Positions 25,478 to 33,380 are shown, counted from the stretch's first letter. The stretch: 64,000 nucleotides of DNA from Poriferisodalis sp026713105 (GCA_965115995.1 OZ220472.1:2232001-2296000); one strand, 5' to 3'. Translations and numbers: made by a program. The notes: generated by a model not told the origin, from the sequence alone.

Positions 25478-26682
25478 GCCGGCTCCTCGAACTGGACCGG
25501 GTCGCCGAAGCCATTCCAGACGCCGACGACGCGAGGCCTGCCCTGGGCAACACCGGCGACGCAGGCGACGAACGCACGGGTGACGAAGGCCTGCACCCGA
25601 AAACCGAAGATGACCGTCGAGCCTTCCTTGAAGGTGCGCTCGACCGCGGGGACCAGCTTGGCGTAGTAGTCGATCGCAGCCGGGCTGGGCATCTCGACGG
25701 GCACGGGCGGCGTCGCGATCTCCGAAGGATCGTCGGCCACGACAGCGCGCACCTGGTAGTCGCCGAACACCGGGTCGATGTACAGGCCGCCGCCGAAGCA
25801 CAGCGGAACTCCGTGGTGCAGGTGGGCGATCTCGCTGAGGTAGAGCACTGCGGGCAGCTCGGGGAGTTCGCGCACCGCATGCAGCGGTGTGGTGCCGCTG
25901 AGGCCGTGACCCGGCTCCACCTGGGTCGCACCGGCCTCGGCCAGCAACCGCAGCACCTCGGTTGAGGTGGTGCCGGGGGCGTTGAGCTGCAGCTGGCTTG
26001 GGGCCCCATGGTGGCGATGGGCGACGGCGGCGGCCCGAGCAAGGGTGCTCATGTTCGGGGTGATGCGAGCGCTCTGAGACGACCCGTCGTACAGCAGCGC
26101 AGGGAAGGTGGTGAGCCCGGCGAAGGTCGCGCCGTCAAGCGAGGCGATGTGGTTGATCATGGCCGGCAGGTCGCTCAGCGGAATCCCTCCCTCGTGACCT
26201 GCGTAGAACTCGTCGCCATCGTCGAAGACGCGCACCAGCAGCGGCTGCGAGCGGCCGCGGTTGCGGGCGGCCGCGGCCGCTTCGTCCGCCTTGTTGCGCG
26301 AGAACACCGTCCAGTAGTCGGGCGCCAAGCCGGCCGCCTCGCCAGCCTCCCCGCGAGGCACCTGCACGAGGTGGCCGAGATGACCGAGGCTGTGGCCGCT
26401 GCGCACAATCGGACGCGCACACGCCATGTCCACCGCGACGAACCCGTCGGCGCCCCCTGCCGCGATCGCGTCGAGTGCTGCGGGTGCGCGACCGATCTGT
26501 TTGGTCATCGCGTACACGGTGAGGTCCAGGTCGCGGGCATGGCTGCACAGACCGGCTGTGTTGGCTTCGATCGCGTCGAGGTCGAGCACGTAGCTGTTGG
26601 CAGGGATCACGCCGGCTTGGTGCAGCTCGACGGCAGCGCGCACGAATCCGGGGTTGCGCTGCAGGAGGGTGCGCAGGAACAC
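25474..26682 (-). CDS. YhfX-like PLP-dependent enzyme (alanine racemase N-terminal fold)
   Basis: A 402-residue fold-type III PLP protein. It resembles E. coli YhfX along its whole length: start MFLRTLLQRNP, SYVLDLDAIEAN, the PLP-lysine region YAMTKQIGR (Lys61), GFVAVDMACAR, LGHLVQVPRGE, LNAPGTTSTEVLRLLAEAGATQVEPGHGLSGTTP and LYLSEIAHLHHG...CFGGGLY. YhfX function is not established; relatives are racemases and D-amino-acid dehydratases. It lies 1 base after the permease gene and overlaps the ATPase gene, so it is embedded inside the transporter operon. This suggests the imported compound carries an amino acid or amine that the enzyme epimerises or cleaves. Confidence 0.82.
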   Translation of the reverse strand: MFLRTLLQRNPGFVRAAVELHQAGVIPANSYVLDLDAIEANTAGLCSHARDLDLTVYAMTKQIGRAPAALDAIAAGGADGFVAVDMACARPIVRSGHSLGHLGHLVQVPRGEAGEAAGLAPDYWTVFSRNKADEAAAAARNRGRSQPLLVRVFDDGDEFYAGHEGGIPLSDLPAMINHIASLDGATFAGLTTFPALLYDGSSQSARITPNMSTLARAAAVAHRHHGAPSQLQLNAPGTTSTEVLRLLAEAGATQVEPGHGLSGTTPLHAVRELPELPAVLYLSEIAHLHHGVPLCFGGGLYIDPVFGDYQVRAVVADDPSEIATPPVPVEMPSPAAIDYYAKLVPAVERTFKEGSTVIFGFRVQAFVTRAFVACVAGVAQGRPRVVGVWNGFGDPVQFEEPA

Positions 26683-26683
26683 C

Positions 26684-27655
26684 TCAGGACTCCTTGTGCT
26701 CTCGCATGCTCAGCGCAACGGCGAGGATGATGATCACCCCACGGGCGATGAGCTGATCGGCGACGCGCAAACCCATCAGGATCAGGCCGTTGTTGAGCAT
26801 CGCCATGACGATCGATCCAGCGATGGCGCCTGCGACCGAGGCGCGCCCGCCGAAGAGGTTGGTACCACCGATGACGACCGCGGCGATCACCGTCAGCAGC
26901 AGGTTCTCGCCGAGGTCATGGCGGCCGATAGCGAGCCGCCCGGCCAGCAGCATCCCCGCGAGCGAGGCAGCCGAGGCGCTGGCGACGAGCGCGGTGATGC
27001 GGACCCGATCCGTCTTGATCCCCAACGCCCCAGCAGCGGAACGATCTGCGCCGACGGCGAGCACATGTCGGCCCCAGCGCAAGTGGTGCAGCACCAGATG
27101 GCCGACGGCACCGACGATGACGGTCCAGATCAGCAGCGACGAGATCGGTCCCAGCGATCCGGCGCCGAACACATTCAGGTAGGCGGCGTTGCGGATCGGC
27201 AGCGACTGCAGGTTGTTGAGATTGCGGGCGATGCCGCTGACAATGCCGAGCGTCCCCAGCGTGACCAGAAACGACGGGATGCGAACCTTGACGGCGATCA
27301 GGCCGTTGACGGCCCCGATCCCGACGCCAATCGCCAACGTGATCGCGACACCGGCAGCGAACCCGAAGCTGCCGACAGCGTCAGCCACCACCAGCGACGA
27401 CAGCGCCGCAACCGAGCCGATGGACAGATCGATCTCGGCTGCGCCGAGCGCGAACGCCATTCCGACCGCCATCACAGCGATCGGCGCCGCCTGACGGCCG
27501 ATGTTCAACAGATTCGAGACGGTGACAAACCCGTCGTCACGCAGCACGACAGCGAACAGGACGAAGATGAGGCCCGCGGCGGCATAGACCACATACTGGC
27601 GAGGCGCGGCGAACTGCCTGCGCTGGGCGAACCGTCTGATCGAAGATTCAGTCAA
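26684..27655 (-). CDS. Sugar-type ABC transporter permease (RbsC-like)
   Basis: A 323-residue membrane protein of the branched/CUT2 permease family with 8-10 hydrophobic segments. Typical blocks are MAVGMAFALGAAEIDLSIGSVAAL, VNGLIAVKVRIPSFLVTLGTLGI, and VGADRSAAGALGIKTDRVRI, the cytoplasmic coupling loop before A-S-A-S-A-A-S-L-A-G. The C-terminal segment VVIGGTNLFGGRASVAG is diagnostic for the RbsC group. It follows the binding-protein gene after a 100-bp gap containing a strong hairpin. Confidence 0.93.
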   Translation of the reverse strand: MTESSIRRFAQRRQFAAPRQYVVYAAAGLIFVLFAVVLRDDGFVTVSNLLNIGRQAAPIAVMAVGMAFALGAAEIDLSIGSVAALSSLVVADAVGSFGFAAGVAITLAIGVGIGAVNGLIAVKVRIPSFLVTLGTLGIVSGIARNLNNLQSLPIRNAAYLNVFGAGSLGPISSLLIWTVIVGAVGHLVLHHLRWGRHVLAVGADRSAAGALGIKTDRVRITALVASASAASLAGMLLAGRLAIGRHDLGENLLLTVIAAVVIGGTNLFGGRASVAGAIAGSIVMAMLNNGLILMGLRVADQLIARGVIIILAVALSMREHKES

Positions 27656-27696
27656 CTGACCGACCGCAACTCACTCATGTAGACGACGATGGAATT

Positions 27697-27735
27697 CTCG
27701 TGCCCCGCCGACGAGTCTCGCCGACGGGGCACGAG
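27697..27735 (-). promoter_or_regulatory. Hairpin between binding-protein and permease genes
   Basis: The arms CTCGTGCCCCG (27697-27707) and CGGGGCACGAG (27725-27735) pair perfectly over 11 bp with a 17-base loop. It lies 20 bp after the stop of the binding-protein gene in transcription direction. Such hairpins between a binding-protein gene and its membrane genes usually stabilise the upstream mRNA and reduce downstream expression, giving excess binding protein. No T run follows, so read-through is expected. Confidence 0.6.
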
Positions 27736-27755
27736 CCACGGGGAGGGATTCCTCG

Positions 27756-28958
27756 TCAGCGGTCCAGTGCGTCGAGCACTTCTTGGGGGGGATCGGCCGC
27801 GAGCGATTGCCGGTAGCCCTCCACGATGTTGTCGGCGGTGACACCGATCGCAGGCACCACGACGAACGCCGGTGCCGACTTGCCCAACAGCCCGTAGGCG
27901 CCTTCCAGCGCCATCGTGCGACCGAGGTTGTATGCCTCGTCGGCTGCGATTCCCACGACGTTGCCGCCCTCGACGAGATCGAGGGACACGTTGGTGTCGA
28001 GGTCCATCGTCACCAGCGCTACATCGGAGGCGCCCGCAGCACGCAGTGCGGCCAGCACCCCGTCGGCTGGGCCGGCCGACCACGGGGCGTAGATGCCATC
28101 CAGATCGGGGTGGCGGGTCAGCATCGCCGTGGCGATCTCCTCAGCGGCAGCCGGGTCGGCGAGCCCCTGCTCAGCGACGATCGTGATCCCCGGATAGTTG
28201 ATCTCGATCCAGGACTTGAACGCCTGATCGCGCTGGTTGGTGACGTAGTACGCAGCATCGTGGAAGATGTAGCCCACCTCGCCTTCGCCGCCGAGGGCTT
28301 CGGCGAGCAGGTTTGCCGCAGTGATGCCCATGGCGGCCAAGTCATCAGTCACGATGCCCACGTAGTCCTCGCCGTGCACATAACCCTGCGGGATGTTGGA
28401 CAGGAACACCAGCTGCACCCCCGCCTCCACCGCCGGGCGGAACGCCTCCGCACCCGCATCGGGGCCGATGGCGAGGCTGATGATGACGTCCGGCTGCTGG
28501 GCCATGACCGTTTCGACGTCATTGGCCTGCTGCGCTGCGTCGAAGTTCGCGTTCGTCTCGGCGATCACTTCGATTCCCAGTTCTGCAAATGCGTCGCGGG
28601 CGCCTTGGCTCACCGCGTCGGTGAACGCGCCGGCCGTGTGCCACAGCAGCGCCGCTGTGTAGCCCCCCTGCTGCACCTCGGCGATCTCGTCGTCGCTCAG
28701 CGTGATCTGGCCCGACGCGATGGCTTCTTCGCCGCCGGGGCCTTGTGTCTTCGGCGGCTCGGGTGCCGGCTCGGGTTCGGGTTCTGGCTCCGGCTCGGCC
28801 TCCGGCTCCGGTTCCGGCGCTGCTGGCGCGGCGGTGGTCGCCGGAGTTGCACCGTCGCCGTCATCGCCGTCATCGCCGCACGACGCGGCGAACAGTGTGA
28901 ATGCCGCTATCAGCGACACCCACAACAGCAGCCGGGGTGTCCGTGTGTTGTTGATCAT
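27756..28958 (-). CDS. Sugar-type ABC transporter substrate-binding lipoprotein
   Basis: A 400-residue periplasmic-binding-protein-like lipoprotein. Signal peptide ends in the lipobox AASC (Cys27). A D/G stretch and a striking Pro-Glu repeat (about residues 48-68) form a rigid spacer to the membrane. The two-lobed fold of the ribose-binding (LacI-like) class follows: ALLWHTAGAFTDAVSQGARDAFAELGIEV, DVETVMAQQPDVIISLAIGPDA, and TMDLDTNVSLDLVEGG. It lies 20 bp after the M20 gene and precedes its permease. The ligand is unknown, but the operon suggests an amino-sugar compound. Confidence 0.9.
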   Translation of the reverse strand: MINNTRTPRLLLWVSLIAAFTLFAASCGDDGDDGDGATPATTAAPAAPEPEPEAEPEPEPEPEPAPEPPKTQGPGGEEAIASGQITLSDDEIAEVQQGGYTAALLWHTAGAFTDAVSQGARDAFAELGIEVIAETNANFDAAQQANDVETVMAQQPDVIISLAIGPDAGAEAFRPAVEAGVQLVFLSNIPQGYVHGEDYVGIVTDDLAAMGITAANLLAEALGGEGEVGYIFHDAAYYVTNQRDQAFKSWIEINYPGITIVAEQGLADPAAAEEIATAMLTRHPDLDGIYAPWSAGPADGVLAALRAAGASDVALVTMDLDTNVSLDLVEGGNVVGIAADEAYNLGRTMALEGAYGLLGKSAPAFVVVPAIGVTADNIVEGYRQSLAADPPQEVLDALDR

Positions 28959-28978
28959 GTCCCCTCCCAGGGTTGCGT

Positions 28979-30268
28979 TTATGGATCAGTGGTCTCGCAC
29001 CACGCAGCGATGAAGTGCGCGAGGGTGCGGGTCGCCGTCACGAGCTCGTCGATGCCGAGCCGCTCGAACGGCGTATGGCAATTCGAGATGTCGCCCGGAG
29101 CGAAATAGACGCTGGGAATCCCCAGGTCTCGCAGGAACGACTTCTCTGACCAGTAGGGAGCGCCGTCGACACGTGCCGGCTCGCCGGTCACGGCCTCGAT
29201 CGAATCAGCCAGCGCCCGTACTCCGGGATGACCGGCGCCGATCTCGTCGGGCGTGCCGCCCACTGGGTGGTCGCGAGCGGCGTTGAACTCGACCACGCAG
29301 TCGACACCGTGGGCCTCCGCTGCCCCCACCGCGATCGAGCGGATCTGCTCTGCCGCTTCGTCGAGGCTCTCGCCCGGCAGGAGCTTGCGAATCAGCGACA
29401 GGTCGAACCGGCCCGGCACTGCGATGTTGCCGCCCGCAGAGACCGACGTGACCAGCAGGAACGCCTCACCCAGCAATTCGTGAGACGGCACAGACTCACG
29501 CAGCCCCTCAGAGCATTCCCACAGCTGCGCCAGCAGCGAATGACCTGCCCGCAACGCATCGACGCCCAGCTCGGGCCGGCCGAAGTACGCCGACACTCCG
29601 GTGAGTGTGATGTCGGCGATCAAGAAACCCATCTGCGCCGTGTAGATCGCGGAAGTTGTGGGCTCGGTATAGATCGCAAAGTCCGCGCTCGGGACCGGGC
29701 CGCTGCGTCCCTGCACAGCCGCACGTATGCCGGCCGACACACCGCTGCCGGGCTGGCCCGACTCCTCGTCGCACACGAACAGCGCCGACACATTGCCGGC
29801 GGGCCGAAGCCCGGCACGCCGGACCGCGCAGACCGCTTCGACGATGGCGCAGATTCCTGCCTTCTGGTCTGCCACGCCGCGGCCCCAGATCTCGCCGTCG
29901 ATCACATGAGCGCCGAATGGATCCGCGCGCTCGGTGCCCTTCCAGTGTTGAGACCAGTCCTGCGTGGCCACAGTGTCCAGGTGGCCGGCAAGCAGCAGGG
30001 ACCGGCCTTCCGAACCCCCCACCGAGCCCCACACGTTGGGCCTGCCGGGCTCGAACGCAGCCGAACCGGTGTCGTCGAAAGCGCCGGCGGCGTTCATGGC
30101 GTCGAGCACCCATTCGGCGAAGGGCCCTTCGTTGGGCGTCACGCTGGGAATGGCAGTGGCTTCCCGCACCAACCGAACGACCTCGTCGCCGTCGACGGCC
30201 GCCGCAGCGCGTTCGGGCGCGGTCGCGGAGGCGGGGGTGGGTGGGGCGCGGTCGGGCGCCGGGCTCAC
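28979..30268 (-). CDS. M20-family deacylase (ArgE/DapE/peptidase-like)
   Basis: A 429-residue metallo-hydrolase of the M20 family that cleaves amide bonds such as N-acyl amino acids or dipeptides. Metal and catalytic residues are visible: LLAGHLDTVA (His96, Asp98), EIWGRGVADQKAG (bridging Asp), CDEESGQPG (catalytic and ligand Glu), TEPTTSAIY, and the C-terminal ligand His in NCHTPFERLG. An Ala/Pro-rich N-terminal tail of about 25 residues precedes the fold. ATG overlaps the repressor gene by 4 bases, so it is the first enzyme of the operon. It probably deacylates the imported compound inside the cell, since no signal peptide is seen. Confidence 0.88.
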   Translation of the reverse strand: MSPAPDRAPPTPASATAPERAAAAVDGDEVVRLVREATAIPSVTPNEGPFAEWVLDAMNAAGAFDDTGSAAFEPGRPNVWGSVGGSEGRSLLLAGHLDTVATQDWSQHWKGTERADPFGAHVIDGEIWGRGVADQKAGICAIVEAVCAVRRAGLRPAGNVSALFVCDEESGQPGSGVSAGIRAAVQGRSGPVPSADFAIYTEPTTSAIYTAQMGFLIADITLTGVSAYFGRPELGVDALRAGHSLLAQLWECSEGLRESVPSHELLGEAFLLVTSVSAGGNIAVPGRFDLSLIRKLLPGESLDEAAEQIRSIAVGAAEAHGVDCVVEFNAARDHPVGGTPDEIGAGHPGVRALADSIEAVTGEPARVDGAPYWSEKSFLRDLGIPSVYFAPGDISNCHTPFERLGIDELVTATRTLAHFIAAWCETTDP

Positions 30269-31455
30269 TGCTGCTCTCCGAGGAATTCCGTAATCAGCGA
30301 TTCGCGCACGTGCCGCAGGGACATGGACGCCGCGCCGATGAGCGTTGCCCGATCTCCAAGACTGGAAGCGATCAATTCCGGAGCCGTCGTGACGAGGCTC
30401 GACAGGCGATCCCGCACGGCGTCGATGAAGACGAGATCAGCGCCGACCGGTCCGCCGAACACGATGCGAGTCGGATCCGCGATGAGGCACAGATGCGATA
30501 CCGCGAACGCCATCGCGCCCGCGACCTCGCTCAGCACCGTGGTGGCCGCTGTGTCGCCACGTCCCGCTGCGGCGAGAACCTCGGCGATGTCGGCGCCTGG
30601 ATCGAGCGTCGAGGGGCGACCATCCTCGATGGCCTTTCCCAGGCGCTTGCGGATCGACGGGGCCGACGCCACGTCTTCGAGCGTGACGGGGGTCGCATCG
30701 ACCTGGGGAACGGCCACTGCCAGCGAGCCCAGCTCGCCCGCCGACCCTGTGCCGCCCCGATACAGCTCTCCCCCGACCACCAAGCCCAAACCGATGCCGG
30801 TACCGGCGAATACCGCAGCGAAGTCCCCGCCTGCTTCCTCATCGCTCAAGCGAGCAAGCTCGCCCAAGGCGGCCAAGTTGACGTCGTTCTCCACGAACGC
30901 GGGGACACCGAAGCGCTCGCTCAGGTAGGCGCCGACCTCGAGACCGTCGAAGCCGGGCAGATTGAGAGCCTGCTCGACCTGGTCTTGCTCGGGCCGGTAG
31001 ATCCCCGGCACACCGACGCACACCGCATGGCAGGGCCGTCCGGATTCCGCGAGCATCGACGACGCCGCCGTCACGAGCCGCTCCAACGCCGTGTGCGCAT
31101 CGGGACCGGTTTCGAGCTCTACCTCTGTGACCACGTTGCCCAGCAGGTCTGCCAGGCCAATGAGCATCCGCGTCGCTCCCATATCGGCCACGACCGAGTG
31201 ACGGGCCGACGGAACGAGCTCGTAGAGCGAGGCAGGTCGACCAATCGAACCTGACCGGGCACTCGCCTCGGCCATCCGAACCAGGCCGACCGACTCCATG
31301 TCGGCCATCAGCGCCGACACCGTCGGCTTCGACAGCCCGGTGGCGCGAGCGATTTCCGCACGCGACATCCGACCCGGATGCGCAGCGAAGAGCGCGTCGG
31401 CGATTCGTTGCCCGCTGAGCAGTCTCAGCACGGCGGTACCCGATGCCTCGGCCAT
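30265..31455 (-). CDS. ROK-family transcriptional repressor (NagC/XylR-like)
   Basis: A 396-residue regulator with an N-terminal winged helix-turn-helix (about 10-65; MSRAEIARATGLSKPTVSALMADM) and a C-terminal ROK sugar-binding domain (VVADMGATRMLIGLAD, VENDVNLAALGEL, AGTGIGLGLVVGGELYRGGTGSAGELG). The zinc-binding Cys cluster is missing. It heads the operon and has a palindromic operator across its own promoter, immediately before the start codon, so it very likely represses the whole operon and is released by a sugar or sugar phosphate. Confidence 0.9.
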   Translation of the reverse strand: MAEASGTAVLRLLSGQRIADALFAAHPGRMSRAEIARATGLSKPTVSALMADMESVGLVRMAEASARSGSIGRPASLYELVPSARHSVVADMGATRMLIGLADLLGNVVTEVELETGPDAHTALERLVTAASSMLAESGRPCHAVCVGVPGIYRPEQDQVEQALNLPGFDGLEVGAYLSERFGVPAFVENDVNLAALGELARLSDEEAGGDFAAVFAGTGIGLGLVVGGELYRGGTGSAGELGSLAVAVPQVDATPVTLEDVASAPSIRKRLGKAIEDGRPSTLDPGADIAEVLAAAGRGDTAATTVLSEVAGAMAFAVSHLCLIADPTRIVFGGPVGADLVFIDAVRDRLSSLVTTAPELIASSLGDRATLIGAASMSLRHVRESLITEFLGEQQ

Positions 31456-31456
31456 A

Positions 31457-31493
31457 TTGTTAGTAACACTACCTTACAAATAAGAGTTGTCAA
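31457..31493 (-). promoter_or_regulatory. Promoter and ROK-type operator of the sugar operon
   Basis: Reading leftward, a -35 TTGACA (31493-31488) is followed at 16 bp by TAGTGT (31471-31466), a weak -10. Overlapping it is the inverted repeat TTGTTAGTAA (31457-31466) and TTACAAATAA (31474-31483), 8 of 10 positions symmetric with a 7-base spacer, the form of many ROK-repressor operators. The repressor ATG (31455) is one base away, so the message has almost no leader. AT content is much higher than the surroundings. Confidence 0.7.
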
Positions 31494-31571
31494 GACACCA
31501 GCCGCCCCGCTGACGCAGTTCCATCCGCGAGCACTCAGGGATTGTCGGGCGGGCGGTGGCAGACTTGGCCC

Positions 31572-32609
31572 GTGGAGACCCGCCAGCTCGAATCGACACC
31601 CGGCTTTGTCATCTATGACCTGCCCGGTGCCCAGCACTATGTCGGGGAGACCCGACTCGGCAGCCGCCTCATCCCCGGCAATGCGACGATGCTCGTGCGA
31701 CACCTCACGTATGTGTTCGCCACTCTGGGCCAGCAGCGCAGCGGTGCGAGCGTCGGGCTGAAGTCTGATCCGTCCGAGGCTGCCACCGCCGTGGAGGCCC
31801 TCGCATCGGAGCTGGCCGACGATTTCACCAGCGGCAAGCTCTCCACCAGCCCAGGTCTGCGACTCGATGCCGAGACGCTGGCCCCTGTGTTGGCCCACGA
31901 CCAACGCAACCTCATCGGCAATGTCGACCGCGACGGCATCTCGTTCAACAGCGAACTCATCGGCGTCGGTGCTGCGACGGCGGCCGCCAGCCTCGTCGGC
32001 GGACTCGAAGGCAAGCGCATCGCCATCGAGGGATTTGGCCCCGCCGGTGTGGGCATCGCACGCGAAGCGGCTGCCGCAGGGGCGACGATCTCGCGCGTGT
32101 CAACGGCGAAGGGTTGTGCGAACGGCCAGCTCGACCCGGTGGCGCTCGCCGAGGCCTGGCTGGCTGACGGCGACATGTGCGTGGCCACCCTGTCGGGCGA
32201 CAGCGAGCCGGCCAAGCCGTGGACGGTCTGGAAGGACGACGTCGACGTGCTGTTCTGCGGCTCGAAGCCCGCTGCCATGTCCGGCGACGGCGCATCGATG
32301 TCGGGCTCCACGCCGGTGGTCGCTTTCTCGGCAGCGGCGGTGTCGTCGAAGGCACTCGCAGTGCTGCGTGCTGGGAGCACCCCGGTGGCTGCTGACTTCG
32401 TCGTCGCGGTCGGGCCGGCACTGGGGTGGTGGGCGGATCCTGCGCTAACCCATGACGACCTGCGTTCCGCTACTGCGGACACCGTCAACGCAGTCATGTC
32501 CGAGACAGCGGGCCACGACGACGGCCCGTTCATGGCCGCCTGCTACCGAGCCGAAGCGTTCTTGGGGACGTGGCAGGACGATCTGCCGTTCGGCCGACCG
32601 CTGGGCTGA
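31572..32609 (+). CDS. Glu/Leu/Phe/Val dehydrogenase-like protein
   Basis: A 345-residue protein related to amino-acid dehydrogenases of the ELFV type. The Rossmann part begins IAIEGFGPAGVGIAREAAAAGATI (about 155-178) and runs to DVDVLFCGSKPAAMSG and VVAFSAAAVSSKALAVL. The N-terminal part is divergent: the usual G-G-x-K-G-G lysine motif is only hinted at by SGASVGLKSD, so dehydrogenase activity on an amino acid is uncertain. GTG 31572 is preferred; TTG 31542 is in frame. It is divergent from the sugar operon and its last codons overlap one copy of a 19-bp direct repeat. Confidence 0.7.
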   Translation: METRQLESTPGFVIYDLPGAQHYVGETRLGSRLIPGNATMLVRHLTYVFATLGQQRSGASVGLKSDPSEAATAVEALASELADDFTSGKLSTSPGLRLDAETLAPVLAHDQRNLIGNVDRDGISFNSELIGVGAATAAASLVGGLEGKRIAIEGFGPAGVGIAREAAAAGATISRVSTAKGCANGQLDPVALAEAWLADGDMCVATLSGDSEPAKPWTVWKDDVDVLFCGSKPAAMSGDGASMSGSTPVVAFSAAAVSSKALAVLRAGSTPVAADFVVAVGPALGWWADPALTHDDLRSATADTVNAVMSETAGHDDGPFMAACYRAEAFLGTWQDDLPFGRPLG

Positions 32610-32616
32610 CCCGCCG
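32598..32616. repeat. 19-bp direct repeat, left copy
   Basis: CCGCTGGGCTGACCCGCCG, identical to 33362-33380. This copy covers the last four codons and the stop of the ELFV-type gene. Together the two copies bracket the toxin-antitoxin pair, like the ends of an inserted element. Confidence 0.7.
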
Positions 32617-32634
32617 CTTCGCGAACGCGTAGCT

Positions 32635-32820
32635 CTATGAATGCCGGATGGCCTCGGCTTGCCTCGACAATTCGCGCTCGTACTCGGCCTCGCGCTGGGC
32701 GAAATACTCGTCGGCCTCTGCGAGCAGTGCTTCGGCGTTGGGATGCTCCCGGATGAACTTCTCGTCCCACTCCGACGCGGGACGGAGGTCAAGCGGCCGA
32801 CGTCGGCGGAGCAATGCCAT
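32635..32820 (-). CDS. Small protein downstream of the toxin, candidate antitoxin
   Basis: A 61-residue protein starting MALLRRRRPLDLRPASEW, with a long charged helix (EALLAEADEYFAQREAEYERELSRQAEAIRH). It follows the HigB/RelE-like toxin gene by 42 bp, the toxin-first order of HigBA-type systems, but there is no helix-turn-helix, which those antitoxins normally have. ATG 32820 is preferred over TTG 32829. It is the only candidate antitoxin beside the toxin; that role is inferred from position. Confidence 0.55.
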   Translation of the reverse strand: MALLRRRRPLDLRPASEWDEKFIREHPNAEALLAEADEYFAQREAEYERELSRQAEAIRHS

Positions 32821-32862
32821 CGTTTCCAAGCTAGCGCCGGGGACTGCTCTGGGGCGCTGCCT

Positions 32863-33210
32863 TTAAATGCCTTGTGACCTCGCCTCCAGATAGGCGCTAT
32901 AGACAGCATCGGCTTGACGGACCATCTTCGGGTACCAGGAACGCTCACTGCGGCCCGCCTTGTCGCCCCCGCACAGCAGGACTGCCCGCCGATCGGGATC
33001 GAAGGTAAAGAAGGCTCGGACCGTGGCCGAAGGACGCAGCTCTTTCATATTGGAGTGTTTTGACCCAAACACAGAGTCGACGTGGGGCCTTCCAAGCGTC
33101 GGTCCCTCACGTTCGAGACGTTGCCGCAAGCGCAACAAACGCGTGTTGTCATCGTCGGAGAGGGTCTCACGCCAGTCTCGGTATTCGCGAGTGTCGAGCA
33201 CTTCCCACAT
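32863..33210 (-). CDS. RelE/HigB-like type II toxin
   Basis: A 115-residue RelE/ParE-superfamily toxin of the HigB (Gp49-like) group, mRNA-cleaving on the ribosome. It starts MWEVLDTREYRDWRETL and has the conserved central block LGRPHVDSVFGSKHSNMKELRP, then VRAFFTFDPDRRAVLLCGGDKAGRSERSWYPKMVRQAD. The usual Lys-Glu-Leu-Arg and F-x-F-D-P motifs are intact, so it is probably active. It is transcribed from an AT-rich promoter region, in contrast to its GC-rich neighbours, and lies between two 19-bp direct repeats. Confidence 0.88.
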   Translation of the reverse strand: MWEVLDTREYRDWRETLSDDDNTRLLRLRQRLEREGPTLGRPHVDSVFGSKHSNMKELRPSATVRAFFTFDPDRRAVLLCGGDKAGRSERSWYPKMVRQADAVYSAYLEARSQGI

Positions 33211-33225
33211 CTGCTCGGCACTCTA

Positions 33226-33292
33226 GAAGCCTACTTTCATGACATATTGATATTTTACTATGATCTAAAGTGTTTTCATATATTCAAATAGC
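33226..33292 (-). promoter_or_regulatory. AT-rich promoter region of the toxin operon
   Basis: This 67-bp stretch is roughly three-quarters A/T, while flanking genes are strongly GC-rich. On the minus strand it contains TAAAAT (33257-33252), a good -10 match 42 bases before the toxin ATG; a clear -35 at standard distance is not visible. Two similar segments (TTTCATGACATATTGA and TTTTCATATATTCAAA) are possible operator half-sites. The bases 33293-33361 up to the right direct repeat show no gene. Confidence 0.5.
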
Positions 33293-33361
33293 CGATTGCG
33301 GCGGGCTGCGCCTGAACGCACTGACAGCATCCTGAGAGGCTGCGCTGATTGGCGAGCCTTC

Positions 33362-33380
33362 CCGCTGGGCTGACCCGCCG
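33362..33380. repeat. 19-bp direct repeat, right copy
   Basis: Identical to 32598-32616. It lies 10 bases beyond the dnaE2 stop codon. Removing 764 bp between the copies would leave the ELFV-type gene and dnaE2 intact and convergent. Confidence 0.7.

Noticed and set aside
29228..30928. Plus-strand open frame of 566 codons across the M20 and repressor genes
   Set aside because: Fully antisense to two genes with clear family motifs; composition (Arg, Ala, Ser) is that of a shadow frame.
33226..33292. AT-rich stretch as a prophage or IS end
   Set aside because: No integrase, transposase or terminal inverted repeat nearby; best explained as the toxin operon promoter.
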